Below are positions 30,938-43,200 of a stretch of 64,000 nucleotides of DNA, one piece after another. The DNA lies in the NCBI RefSeq assembly GCF_000150955.2, contig NC_011676.1, forward strand, positions 826,419 to 890,418, in the 5' to 3' direction. How positions within the stretch are numbered: the first letter of the stretch is position 1; every line of letters starts with the position of its first letter. The notes beneath the pieces are model-generated. The model saw nothing but the letters and a program-made list of their open reading frames with translations, ran no database searches and had not been told where the DNA came from. The position numbers were made by a program, and so were the translations under genes. This DNA comes from Phaeodactylum tricornutum CCAP 1055/1. Its lineage: Eukaryota; Bacillariophyta; Bacillariophyceae; Surirellales; Neidiaceae.

Positions 30938-31826
30938 GGCGACTATGATTGCTCGGCGGGTCTCTTGTATGCACACAAAAACACACTCACTCACACACAC
31001 CAACACACACACAAGTACACAAAGGCGGGAATAGACTGTAGACTGTGATGAGTGGAATGTGAAGATTGATGGGTGCTTACAGCAATGCAAGTTAATTGGA
31101 AAGTATACCGACTTGGGTGAAATTGGAATTTGTGGTGCGCATGATTGGGTATCCGTTCCAGTACCTTACACGGTAGGTCTTAATCGTATGTAGAAACCGC
31201 TAGCTACTAGCCAATAGTAACGTGATTAGCAAGTACTAACCGTAACACGCTCGACAGCGTTCCCAATCTCTACCGGCAAGAGTCGCCTAACCTCCCTGTC
31301 ATCACCCGGTGATTGACAGTGACTTCAATCTCCCGTCAACGCCTGTCCACGTAATTTGCATCCATCCCGGGGAGGGTCGCCGTCCAGACAGCCATCGTCA
31401 CTCCGGGTCTAGAGCAACATCCTTCTGTTCGACGTCACTGTCCGCGGACAGACTCCGGGAAAGAAAGGACATGATAGAATCGGGAATCCCAAATTTAGAC
31501 TGCAGATGTTCCAATATAGAACACACCCAACGAACCCACGGACACACACACATAGTGTTTCAGTACCGGCTGCACTAGGGACTCTCTATGGTTTCTTTGC
31601 ACACCTACCTGCACACACACAAACTCGGGCCAAGTCCGGACTCTTCTCCCCCCAAGCACGGTACTACAGGCGAACTAAAAGTACATACCCAAAAAGTCCC
31701 CCCTAGCAAATATACACGCATTTTACACGCACACATACACAAAAAAAAGTCCCACCCTCAACTAGCAAGGACTGCAACACCCGTCCAATCTACAACTACC
31801 TTCCCGTCCTTGGGAACCTTGGAGCA
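30938..31826. other. Divergent promoter region with CA-rich microsatellites
   Basis: Separates the CCCH gene from the PHD-finger gene. CA/AC-rich repeats occur at about 30974-31020, 31541-31551, 31611-31621 and 31725-31742. The first lies within the upstream leader of the CCCH gene. No other element is recognised. Confidence 0.5.
30974..31020. repeat. Imperfect CA microsatellite
   Basis: Interrupted ACAC/CACA repeat of about 47 bases, with units such as CACACAAAAACACAC and CACACACACAAG, just upstream of the CCCH gene start. It is likely to vary in length between strains. Confidence 0.7.
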
Positions 31827-34800
31827 ATGGGTCGTCCATCCTTGGTCCAATTGGGACCCAAAACGCCCATTGGTCGACGATCTAGCCGGAATGTGGACGT
31901 GCCAACGGCGTCGCCCGACAGTTCCGAGGCCTCTTCCGTCCTCTATCCCCGTCGTCACCCGCGAATCGGTACCGCGTTTCAGCACAAGCTCCGCGACGAT
32001 GATGATCTGACCCTACTGGATCGACCTGATCCGATACCTATGAGTCGGGACATTCCTTATCGTACCGAACAGCAAGTCCAACGGGATACGGTAGAAGACC
32101 AAGGTGAGTTGCGTTTGCCTAGAACCTTCCGCTCCGAACGTCGGCGAGGATTCCCGACCGTACGAGTTGTTGCGAGTCGACGAAATCCTTCTGCTTGCCA
32201 ACCTTTTGCTCGTGGATGGAACACAAGGATCTCTTACGGTTTATCGACGAAGAATCGCACGATCTAGAATCCACGTTCGAGCCTGGAGGAAGCTTCCTTG
32301 CTACAGCTGGGCCCGTAGAACTCGTTACTCGTCAGACGGAAGGAACCCGAACCGAAGCACGTAGACTGCGGGCCTTGCCAATGCTTTTCCTTTGTAGACA
32401 ACTTTCTCTGGGAGGTTTAGGTTACTTCCATCGGTGTGTTGTAGTCAACTCTCACAGTCGTCTTTGCTCCTGCCTTACACAACACAGTCCTCGAACACGA
32501 TTCCGTTACGGGCAGTACGAACTCTGCGCTCCATATGGGTTATGAGGCACAACGGTACCACGGTGTCCCCCGTCGTGGGGGTCGTTTGCTACACCGAGCC
32601 CTTTCGGACAACGAAACAATTGCGTCCCACCACTTTGTGGGCTACTGTGAACCCTTGACGACGATTGGATTGCCGGGACTTGGGGCGGAGACTTTGCTGG
32701 ACGGTGCCGCCTTTTCCGACTGGACGCACGAAATGTTGCGTTGGCACGATGCCTTGCCGACGGCAGGAGCGAACAAGTCGCGTAAATCACGTTTTAAACG
32801 GCCAAGAGAGGTGGACGTGCTTCCCCCCGTCGTGATGGCGGGTCCGTCACCGCCGCCCACAAAGTATCGTGGCGTCGTCTCGCACGAAGCGGACCAAAGC
32901 CGCTTGGAGTTTTGGGAAAATCAGTCGCACCAGTTCGGACAGGCTTGTTGGAAAGCACTCGTGGACGTCGTCGATGGCCAAGCAATGGTCGGACTACGGG
33001 CGCGGCAACGGAAACAGTATCAGGAGCGCTTCCGACAACCCCAAAAGGAAAGTTCCGAGTCCTGGCGACGCGAGTTTGCGCTCGGCATGGTCATTGTGGG
33101 AGATTACCGTAGTCGTCGCGACGAGACGAGGCACACTGGCTGTAGGGCCAACGGCTTGGCCAGCATAGACGAGTCCCACCAAACCCGTTTCGGGGATTCG
33201 GTCTTGTCCGACACCGAATACGCCAAGAGTGTGTGGAAAGCCGTCTTGGCGTGTGCACACTCCATGGAGAACCAGATTACTACCACCGAACTGCCGTCCA
33301 CCTGTGTCGTCACCTTGGCCGATCTACTATCTTTTTGTAGCCACGCTTACCAATTACCACTCCCTGAAGACGTCTTTAAGGGCGCGGAAGCATCCCACAT
33401 GGTCGAAGAAATTTCGAAAGCAATGTGGGCTTTGTTAAATTTGACGCACACTGCGCGGGAAGATCACGCCAAACTAGCGGATGCGTGGAACGAAAAGGGG
33501 GTGGATGTGGAAACACTCCGCACTCGGCTGGCCACTGTTCGAGGAGAGGCCAAGATTCCTTTGCGAGAGTTTGCTGAACTGGAACGGCAACTGGCCGTTG
33601 TGGCGGAGTGGCAAACACGGCTCGACGCCATATTTGCTGAAGAGGTAGTCGACGAAAACCGGAACGACGTGGCAGCACTTGAGACGCTGGCTTGCCAAGC
33701 CAAATCACACGGATTCTGCTCTAGAGGCCTACGGCAACTGGAGCGCAGATTACGCAATGCTTACGAACTACGGGATCGAATACTGCAGTGGAGGGTGCTC
33801 AGTGCCCGGGGGAATCGGGAAAGCATCAAGTGTATCGCGAGCATAGTCCGTGATATACACCGAGGCAGGCTGTCCTGTCCCGAGTTTACGGATGTCTTGG
33901 TTTTTCATCGTAACGCTGAAGCCTGGGTAGATCGTGCCATGATTGCGATACGATCCCGAATATCCTTGTCAGAAATCAAGGCGTTGATTGAACGCGGCAA
34001 CGCCATGCCTCTCGATTTGTCCGAATACCAAGAAAAACTTGCGTCGCGTGTAAAGTCTGCCGAGGATTGGTTGCTCTTAGTACACGATATTGTTCCTGCT
34101 CCTCAAACGTCCCATGGTCGAGCCGGTATGCTGGAATGGATGGCGCGGGTACGCAAGGCACTAGAAAGCGGCCACGGCGTACTCCATGAACTGGCGTGCG
34201 AAGGGAGTCGTATCCCAGTGGAAGTGGACTACGTAAAGCTGCTGCAAGTCGAGCTTGACGCTCGGGGATGGACAGCAAAGGCTCGGAAATGGCTACCAGA
34301 TTCGAAAGCAGCCGATGAGGAGAACTCCTCCAAAAAGGGCAAATTGGAAGACTTGCGCGAGCACATCGAAAAGGCGACTAGTCTACGAGAAAGGCTGGTA
34401 TTGGCTCCCGAGGACTGTGATGCTTGGATTTTAGATGGAGAGAAAGAGTTGGTAGGTATCGTCGACGCCGCCGATTCTTGGTATGAAGAATATGAGGAGT
34501 TTTTGGACGGGGACAATCGTCGTAGCGGTGGAAGGAGTTGCCTTTCGCTGGAAAAGTTACGGCATATCACGCACGAATGTGATGCTATTCATGCGAACAT
34601 TGGATCAGCCTCTGTAAAAATATTCAAGATTCTGGCACAAGCAGAAAGCTGGTACCACAAGTACCGATATCTCATGGACTATTGCCAGGATCGGGGGAGA
34701 ATCGCTACGAAATCTCGTCTAGAGGTATCGGAACTTGAGAATGCGGTGGATGCTGCTGTGTCTGAGGTGGCTTTGGATCTGGAAGAAGCAATTGAATTGA

Positions 34801-37800
34801 GGGATTTACTGAAAAGGATCGAATCTTGGTGCGACCGTGCAAGTATTGTCATTGGAGACAAGCGCCGCCGAGCCGGGAAGAAGATTACGTTTACAGTCGA
34901 AGCTTTGGCGGAGCTAATTGATGAAGCAGAGACGCTACCTATTGAAGCCAAAGAGAATGTTCGACTGCTTAAAGCTCAACTCGCATCGATAGAATCGTGG
35001 CAAAGAAAGGCCGCTGCCGACCTGGACGGAATTGTTGGGGGCTTTGAGCATCTCCGTGAAGCCATTGTGGAGACGTACGGTATGCCCACCGCTTTTTCGA
35101 GAGAATCCATGAAGGAGAACGAGGGACCGAACAAGAACGTGATGCAAGAGTTTACCGAGACTACTGAAGCCAAATCTTTCTCTACGGATGTCACCACGAG
35201 CGACGACGAGAAGAAGTTGATCGAGGACAACGTGTCACATTGTGGAACGGTTTCAACCATGGCCTCGGATCAAGAGCTGAATTCTCTGGCCCATCTAGGC
35301 AACGGTGAGTGCACAATTCACGCGATGATTAAAGCTTTAGGACGAGATGGGAAGCATTCCTGCCTCATAACCCCAGAGGGTGAGACTGCGACTCAACTGG
35401 ACGTCGTCTGGAGATGGTGTTTAAGATCTTTGAAGTATCTTGAGTCGCATCGGGACATTTTTGACAAACGCTTCTTTGGAGCATTTGATCGGTTTCTCGC
35501 CGAGGGAAAGGATCTGCTGAAAGCATCAGGACTTGTGAAAGAGGAAAAAGGCTTGCTTAAGAGAGTGGCGGTCAGTTGGGGTGTGGTTGTCGGCGACCAA
35601 CTCGAAAGGCTTGGTGTTCTTCTTTCGGAACGCGAAGAGTTCGTGGCGTGGTCGGATGCTGTTGAGCAGGCATTGTCGTTGGAAGATAAGCGTCTGACGA
35701 TTGAGAAATTGAGAGAGTTTGAGAGACTGGGCAATTCTTTTCCCGACGCCGTGGAGTTGGTTCAACAAGTAAAGGACCTTGCGGAGGAGGCCAATGCGTG
35801 GATCGAAAATGCTCAAGAATATCTTGAGGGGGGCGATAAAATGTCTGTCCAAGAAGCGAAATTGCTTTTTGATGACGGGCTGAAGCTCGGGATTCAATGC
35901 AATGAGATTAGGTTGTTGCGAAATGGGCTCAAGACGGCCAGGGGATGGGCTGGCAGGGTAAAACGATGCAAAACTGATCAAGGGGAAACGCATGTCAATA
36001 GTGTCAAGGCACTCATATCTGAGCATAAATCGCTCATAGTGAAGATGCCGGACGAGTTGCAAAGGCTTCGTCAAGCGCTACGAAACTACTGTATTTGTCG
36101 AAGGCCATACGAGGGCTTTATGATTGGCTGCGATAGTTGCGAGGAATGGTTTCACGGTTCTTGTATCGGAGTGTCTGAATCAAAGGCTGATCGTGTCGAC
36201 AAGTACGTATGTATTCGATGTTCAGTTAAGCGCATTTTTAAATCCAGTGCAAGGGACATCGTATCAATCATACGCAAGTGGACCAACGACAAAGAATTGA
36301 AGAAATCAAGGCAGACTATTGCTCAAAAGCATCAGCGGAAGGTTCGAAAAGAAATGAAGGACTCGGAAAAATTTGAGAAGGAGTGCGAAGCTCTTGAAGA
36401 GCAGCTACGCTCTCTGGAAAACCAGCCAAATACCAGTGTCGAGGGACTGCCCAGATGCGAAACGAGAGAGGGTGAGTCTGGAGACATCCTTTGTAATTTA
36501 GGGCATTCGGATGACGCTATATCGACGGAGGCAAAGGACCTTACAAAAAGCAATCTCGAGAATGCTAACAAGACAAGCGACGGCTCTAGCATTACAATTG
36601 ATGCCGAGCAATGTGGTGAAAACACTAGAAACGAGAGTAACACAGCGCCGGGTAGTGTTGGTCAGATATCAGATAGTAAGCTGAGAACGGAGACCAAGGA
36701 AACCCTTGTAGCAAAGATTGAAAAGGCTCGTCGGGCACTGGAGCGATCCCGATCTCGTCTTGTCGGGTTGCATGAATTGGCTTTGAGGCGTAAAGAACAA
36801 GAATCATTTGAAGATGCACATGTGTTGGCTTTGAAAACTTGGTGTATTCGTGTGCGCAGTCTCGTGCTCGTGCCAGCGACATCAGAGCGAGCGGACAGGG
36901 GCCGGCCAGGCTTAGACGGAACCTTATCACCTGCAATGGTCCTACTTCTAGATGAAGCGAAAGATCGAGGTCTTCTCAGCCTCAAAGATGTTGAGGAAAT
37001 CATCAATTCGTTCATGTGTTTATGTTGGAGTATCAGGGCGACTGCAATTCTCGCTCGTCAACCACAGGTTTCAGAAGTGAAAGCATTGATTGAACAGGGT
37101 TCCCGTCTCCATTTACCGGACGAGAAGGGATTGCGAATGATGAAACAGATGTTACAGAGGGCAGTCACGTGGAATGATAAAGTATGCAAAGCTGTTGCTC
37201 CTGTACCGGGAGAAACAAAAGCTTTTAGCCTAAACACGCTAAAGGATCTGGCCATCGCAGGCGACGATATTCCACTAGCGATGACGCTGGAACCTCGTCT
37301 TCTGACCATCATAGAGGACGAGGGCGCACGTCATTGCCTTTGCGGTGGACCTAGTGATGGGCGGTTCATGCTGAGTTGTGATAAGTGCGAATGTTGGTTT
37401 CACGGTTCGTGTGTTGGTGTGGACAAGAAAGATTCGGATTCGCTGGACGAATGGAAGTGTCCTTTATGCGCAGGGAAGGTACCGGATCTTTGTGCGCTCA
37501 AGCTGGACAAGTTCCACGATACGTTCGACGTTGACGTTGATGATGCATCAGATGACGACGATGTATCTTCGAAGGCGCCTAATCCTGAAGAAATGTGGCC
37601 TCCTTTTGGACTCGCCCATTCTACCAATGCTGTCGAAGCGCTAGGGCAAGATTGTTCTCTCATTCCGGAAGCGAGTCTTGAATGGAAGGAGTTTGGTTTT
37701 TCAAATAGCCAGACAACGGCATCTGCACCACGACCCCCTCAAACCGAAGTACATGTAGTTCTAGAATCGAAGCCCGCCTCGATAATGGAAACCGTACAGC

Positions 37801-38657
37801 ATATGGATGGTGAATCTTGTGTGACGATTCATGCTCCGGCTGTCCATTCTTCCCTTGTAGCCACACCACAGGTTGACCTTGTTCCGGCCCTCGTTTTTTC
37901 GTCAGTTCAGGTTCCAATTGCGACGGAATTTGCTACGGACAGGGGTATGAGGAAAGACCAAATATCGCTAAATTGGACAAGTGTATCCTCAGAGAGTTCG
38001 GGAATGATAGATACGGACGGTGTTGGTATTGGAAGCCTACCGAATAGGAAACGGTTGGAAACTGTCACAGGATCGGCCAATGTACCAGCCACCACAAACC
38101 AGCCTGCTGTGAAAAATGCATTGAATATTGACCATAGCGCAAGCGCCGCAGAATGTGAAGGAAATTACGTGGAAGTTGGAAATGGTAAGAAAAGAATGCA
38201 GTCGGAAGCGTCCAGCAACAAAAAACTGGCTGTTGCGAATGCAAAGTCGCACGGCGGAGAGATGGGAATCGAAAAGGTCAAAACTGCTGAGAGGTCCGCT
38301 GAGAAGGTCGAGGCTATTGAAAGTGGGATTTCGACAACCGAGACGAACGAGCCGATGGACATAGAAGTGTTGGGCAAGAGTACCTTAGAGGCTTCGGCAG
38401 CCGTCGCGTCCACCGGAGAATGGAGTGACGCTGTTAAGTTGATGACTGTGGTGGAGTTATCGGCCGACATACAAATAGAAACAGCGGCCGAGGTACATTC
38501 CATCGACGTTGACTCGGTAAAACCATCAATTCAGCCAATTGCCCTGACCCAGCCGGAAGTGTTGATGAGTGCAGCCGCTTCGCTGCCCCAATTTAATGGC
38601 GTGTTGAGCCAGTCGTCTACAGGAATGAAGCATGCCCAAGCCAGTCCATGTGAATAA
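31827..38657 (+). CDS. Giant PHD-finger protein with PLU-1-like repeats, no JmjC
   Basis: Exon 3 (32488-38657) is certain and long. Exons 1 (31827-32103) and 2 (32253-32414) were deduced from GT-AG sites and phase; together they give 2202 residues. Two PHD fingers are clear: [20 protein letters not shown] (about 1347) and [21 protein letters not shown] (about 1760), each followed by FHGSC(I/V)GV and a closing Cys pair. Between about residues 400 and 1900 runs a series of helical repeats of about 70-80 residues ending in AESW, IESW or ARGWA and holding LIxEAExLPI segments. This is the pattern of the PLU-1 domain of KDM5 histone demethylases. The C-terminal 350 residues are disordered. PRIGTAFQ in exon 1 is reminiscent of chromatin-protein leaders. 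No JmjN, ARID or JmjC domain is seen, so this is a probable histone reader or scaffold, not a demethylase. Confidence 0.82.
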
Positions 38658-38675
38658 TAATAATAATAATAATAG
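38653..38675. repeat. Short AAT trinucleotide repeat
   Basis: Seven AAT units directly after the TGA of the PHD-finger gene. Probably a simple 3' UTR microsatellite. Confidence 0.75.
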
Positions 38676-38820
38676 ATACACAATTTTTGGAATTACTGGA
38701 GAGTATGCGTATGGTGTGTGCTAAACGCAACGTAACTCCGCTAACACACCAAATTCAACTTCCTAGATGTTCCCGGTCGTGTAGAATGTTCCTCAGCTAG
38801 TTCGAGCTGGTCCGTCTTTT

Positions 38821-39270
38821 CTACTCAGTGTTGTTTTCCCGCTTGGCCATCCAGGAACAGAACTCATCGAACAGAACTACACCACCGTCGTTGGAGTCTA
38901 TTTCTTCAAAGACAGCATCGGGATCATCCAAACCTACCATTGTAGCTGCTTGTTGGAATTCTGATTTGGTCAATCGACGATCCCCATCATCGTCGATCGA
39001 TTCAAACTTCGTCCACAATTCATTGTAGTAGTGAATGAAGCGCACGAAGAAGCGGAACTCGTTCTTCTTTATGAAACCATCGTCATTTTTGTCGGCGGCC
39101 TTGTAAGCCCGCATAATGGCAGGCTTGTGATTCAGATTGGGCCAAATCTCCACCACGGCTTTGTCGAGTTCTGCCAGGGACAAAAGACCGTTGCCATTGT
39201 AGTCGACGCGCTCCCATATGGCAGCGTACTCAGCTTGAGTCAAAGTGGCAGCGTTATTGGAGCTCGTCAT
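38821..39270 (-). CDS. Four-EF-hand calcium-binding protein
   Basis: A 149-residue protein made almost wholly of EF-hands. Loops are DYNGNGLLSLAE (residues about 24-35), DKNDDGFIKKNE (about 61-72), DDDGDRRLTKSE (about 93-104) and DSNDGGVVLFDE (about 127-138). The first and second have good calcium ligands and the usual glycine at position 6. The third has Asp-Arg and the fourth Gly-Gly at loop centre, so their affinity may be lower. An aromatic helix (FRFFVRFIHYYNELW) lies between hands 2 and 3. The layout resembles calmodulin-like and calflagin-type sensors more than calmodulin itself. There is no signal peptide, so a cytosolic sensor is likely. It lies convergent with the giant PHD gene, 163 bases from its end. 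Confidence 0.9.
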   Translation of the reverse strand: MTSSNNAATLTQAEYAAIWERVDYNGNGLLSLAELDKAVVEIWPNLNHKPAIMRAYKAADKNDDGFIKKNEFRFFVRFIHYYNELWTKFESIDDDGDRRLTKSEFQQAATMVGLDDPDAVFEEIDSNDGGVVLFDEFCSWMAKRENNTE

Positions 39271-40202
39271 TCAGAATAACTGCCACGGAAGGAAGGGTAG
39301 TTGTAGTTTCTACGAAATAAAACTTTTGGCTATTGATGGATTGACCGTGAGCGTGGTGGATAAATACTCAAAGCCTGGCGATATGTGTCGGTGTTGTGCT
39401 GATTTACAAAAGGTCAACGCGGTGAGCCCACAGTAAGTTTTCCATAGACCCCGCAAAAAAAGGGTACAAAACAGGACTGGGTACCACAATGATAATAGGT
39501 ATGGTACCTTTGTCTCTAGCTAGTAGTTATCTAGGTAATACTTCTATGGAACATGTCTTTATGATAAATTAACAGTCAAACGGATGATATGATATGTCTT
39601 TAGGACAAAACGACCCGTAGAAGAATAGCCTGACCCTTGATCATAGATTTCGCGATCAGCAGACCGCCTTACTTTTAACAAGGAAAATTGGCCTAATCTC
39701 CACAAATAAGGTTTTTGATTAACAAGCTGCCTTTCCAGTTAATGCGGTTGCAATCCACACCAGATTCAAATAGTGTCCGACGTGAATGCTTGCCTAAGGC
39801 GGCTCACCAAACCTTGTACTCTTCTAGTCACAACAAAGTTGAGGAGTTGACTTTGACAATTAACAGCAAATGAGAGAGAGACCTTACGAATAGAAAGTGT
39901 GACGTTTCTTTTACTATTACATCAATGATATTAGGTTGCCAAAATTGTCAACCATAATAACCTGTGACTATTTGCTTCAAAAGAGACCAAAGCACCAAAT
40001 TTCCTGTTGAGGATTCCACTTTTCTCGCCTTTGTGTAGGGTTCACAGAACTGTTTCTACGTCTACTCGGCACTGTAGTATTGACGTTGTCAGCAAAAAAA
40101 TGATAACATAGTCACAGTCAATAGCAAAGCCCAAAAGTGCGGCTTTGTGGGTCCATCTTGTCTGTTAATACTTGCTGACAAAGCATTCATGACGAAACTT
40201 GA
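39271..40202. other. Intergenic, nothing recognised
   Basis: AT-rich spacer of about 930 bases upstream of the EF-hand gene and downstream of the FYR/bromodomain gene. No ORF above about 60 codons with support, no repeat recognised. Confidence 0.4.
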
Positions 40203-43200
40203 TTACTTCTGCTTTTTTTTGCAAGAAAATCGCTTGCGATCTACAGTTTCGTACATAATGGCTCGGTCCAAGAGGATAATGCGCATGGCTAGGCCTGCTG
40301 GTGTCGCTTCTCCTAAAGCTTTCCAACGCCCAGGTAAAACTGTGCGCAAGTGTCCCAGATCCTGCTTGATCCAATCCTCAGTGATGGTATCTTCCAACAA
40401 AATGATACACCTCATGAGCTGCGCCGGTCCTTCGGCTTTCTTTACCATTGATCTCCACCGTTCTGCGTATGTTGAGCGCCACGGACCTTTGTCCGTGGCA
40501 TCCAGCGAACCAATGGGAAGGGCAGCGTCAACCGCAAGAAGAGCTGCTTTCGCCAAACCAAAAGTCTTTTCGCTCGATGACATGCCTTCATTCAAGTAGG
40601 CGATCCGAGCAAAATCGGGAAGCGGCAAATTTCCGCGAGCACGATCCCGGATGTTTAGGTAATCCTTCGCCCTCAACATGTTAAGCGCTGGTGGCAAACC
40701 GCCGCGAGTCTCCGAATACTGTTCTAGTAATTCGTCCTGCAATAATCGGTTATTTTCGTTCGGCTCAATTACCCGACTAGGCTTCACCCAATCTTCAAAA
40801 CGAGCGCTCCAACCGTTGTAAGAGACCTTGTAAGCGTCAATTACTCTGACCAAGTCATCCCCGCTCCCCGTTGACACTTCAATCACACTGGCATCCCAAA
40901 GAAGGTCTCCGGACTTCGACTCCACCAACACTTCCTCGCCCTCAGAGTAAGGCTGCAGTTTTACAACAAGAGTTAGAAAACAGAGAGCGTAAAACATAAC
41001 ACATACCGGTTTTACGTACATCAAACCCCCCTTCCACTTCGACTGATCGTTCGCCGTTGATATCCATAGCATCCCCATTGCTGTGAGCACCACGGCTCAA
41101 GAAATGGCTGACTTGAGGAAATTTTTTCTTAAGCAGCATATCCGTCCAAGTTCTTTCCTTCACCATGCGAACCGCAAAGGGGAACACCCTTTCTAAGTCC
41201 TTGACAACATCATCCTTGTCTAGCCCGACCAAAACGCTTGCTATACTCTCAGGATATGAATATCGATGCCAAACAGGTTGATCGGATGGAGCCGACTTTC
41301 CAGTCGAGTCGGTACAGACAAAAAGAGACTCTGAGTCGCTCAGGAACTTCCAAAAAGTGCGACCCATCCGATCCTGTCCGAGTTGGAGAGTTCGACCACA
41401 CGCCATTCCAGCTTCTTTTTCAACAAGCTCGGCTCGTCGTGCTCTGTACTTCTCAATCATCATCTCCTTGCGTGCATTATGAGCAGCTACAGCACAACTT
41501 TCATGGGCGGATAGCGAGCCAGACACAAACGGAAGACCAAGATTGTACTTGAACAACAAATCCGACTGAAACCCTTGTTCTGATCTGGGGATAAGTTGAA
41601 GCATTCCAACATCGTCTAACTTCGTGAAAAGCGTCTCTTTGGCTGAAATAATCTCTTCGCCGACACGTATTGACAATGACACAAGTTTCGGCTCTTTATG
41701 CTTGGTATGGGGACTGGAAACAACGTCGATAGCAGGAACTTCGGCAATTAAATGCGTCCGTCTACCTCTTGATGCTAGAGCTATCAAACTGCTCCATTCT
41801 TCTTCGTTCGGGACGCGAACTAGAGGAAGACCGAGTGCGGCGTCTGTTAGTCCACAGAAATGGCAGACCGTACGACGGCAACGCATCTTTGAAAAGTCGA
41901 GCGTGGGATTTTTAGTTAGGCTGGAATCAATCACACTCGACACACTGTCCTGTTCAAAGGAAGCTAGTGCAGGGCGAAGTTGAGACTTAACATTGTATCC
42001 GACTATGCTGTCCTCGATGATTCTGTCCCTCTTGGATTTCGCTTTCTTTGCCTTGACGTGAATATCTACCTTCTCCTGATTGATCGGAATCGCTTCAGCA
42101 ACTTGAGTGGCTTCTTGTGTTGAAATGGAACCAGGCGTATCTGGCATCGTGTCCATGTCAACGTCTTCCACAAATTCAACAGAGCTGGCCTCAACAACAC
42201 TGAATCGCTCAACTTTCGGGGTGGACGGTCGAGTCTCATCCGACTTTCCATTGGACGTGTCAAATCGCTGACTTTCAACAAAATCCGACTCGCCTATAAC
42301 ATGACTTGCAGACTCTTCAATTGGAGGGACGTCACCGTCATCTTCAATGACTTCTGGTAGGATGTCTTTGATATCCGTTACCTTTGAAAGTTTCTCGAGA
42401 CTTAAAGACATAGTTTCAGCTGCCTTCGATTCCATTTCGCTAACAACGTTTTGAATGACGTCACTTGAGGAGCATTTCATAGTGAGAAGAACAAGTAGCC
42501 TCAGCCATTCTGATGCTGTCATTTCTCTAGGATCGATCACAAGCAATGTCGCAGAAGCTGTAATGGTATCGCGAAAGACCGAGCTTGATAATACGACCTG
42601 CGCAGCCGCGTCCGACACGTATGGATTGAGCGGAACAGGAACCAGATCGACACGAAGCCCGTGGTCGACTCCATAACCATACCCAGGGCTCTCGGAAACT
42701 GCTTCAAGACACTTAATCGCGGGAACGGACAAGCCGGATATGGCTAAAGCACTGTCTAGCTTCTCCAACGACCACTGTTCAATACGTCCGTCGATAAACC
42801 TTACTTGGTACATCAAAGTCGAATTTCCTTGTCGCTTCTCCGGGCATCTAAAAGCGCATTTCTCTATTGTAGCTTCCCCATTACCTTCAAAAGAATTGTC
42901 GGTACCCCCTTTCACCCTCTTTCCGATGCGCGGATCAAGATGACCCCACCAGCGACCGCTTACGCAGCGAGGGCAAAACCAATCACCTTTCGGGATGTCC
43001 CGAAGCGGGGGGTTTAGTCGGGTGATGTTGAATTTCCCTTCGCAACTGTCACACAGCAACACCGTTGATTGCTCATCTGACGGATGGTGATCAATACATC
43101 GATCATCATCCAGCTCGTTTAACGAAGGAAGCAGATGATCGGGAGCGAGTACCCAGTCAAGAAAAAGGCGCTCAAAAATTCGAAGCAACTCTGAACCCGC

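Noticed and set aside
40942-41093. Separate small gene for the chromo-barrel exon
   Set aside because: The frame before the exon is hydrophobic read-through of an intron. The GTACGT donor at 41019 and CAG acceptor at 40953 join it in phase 0 to the bromodomain protein.
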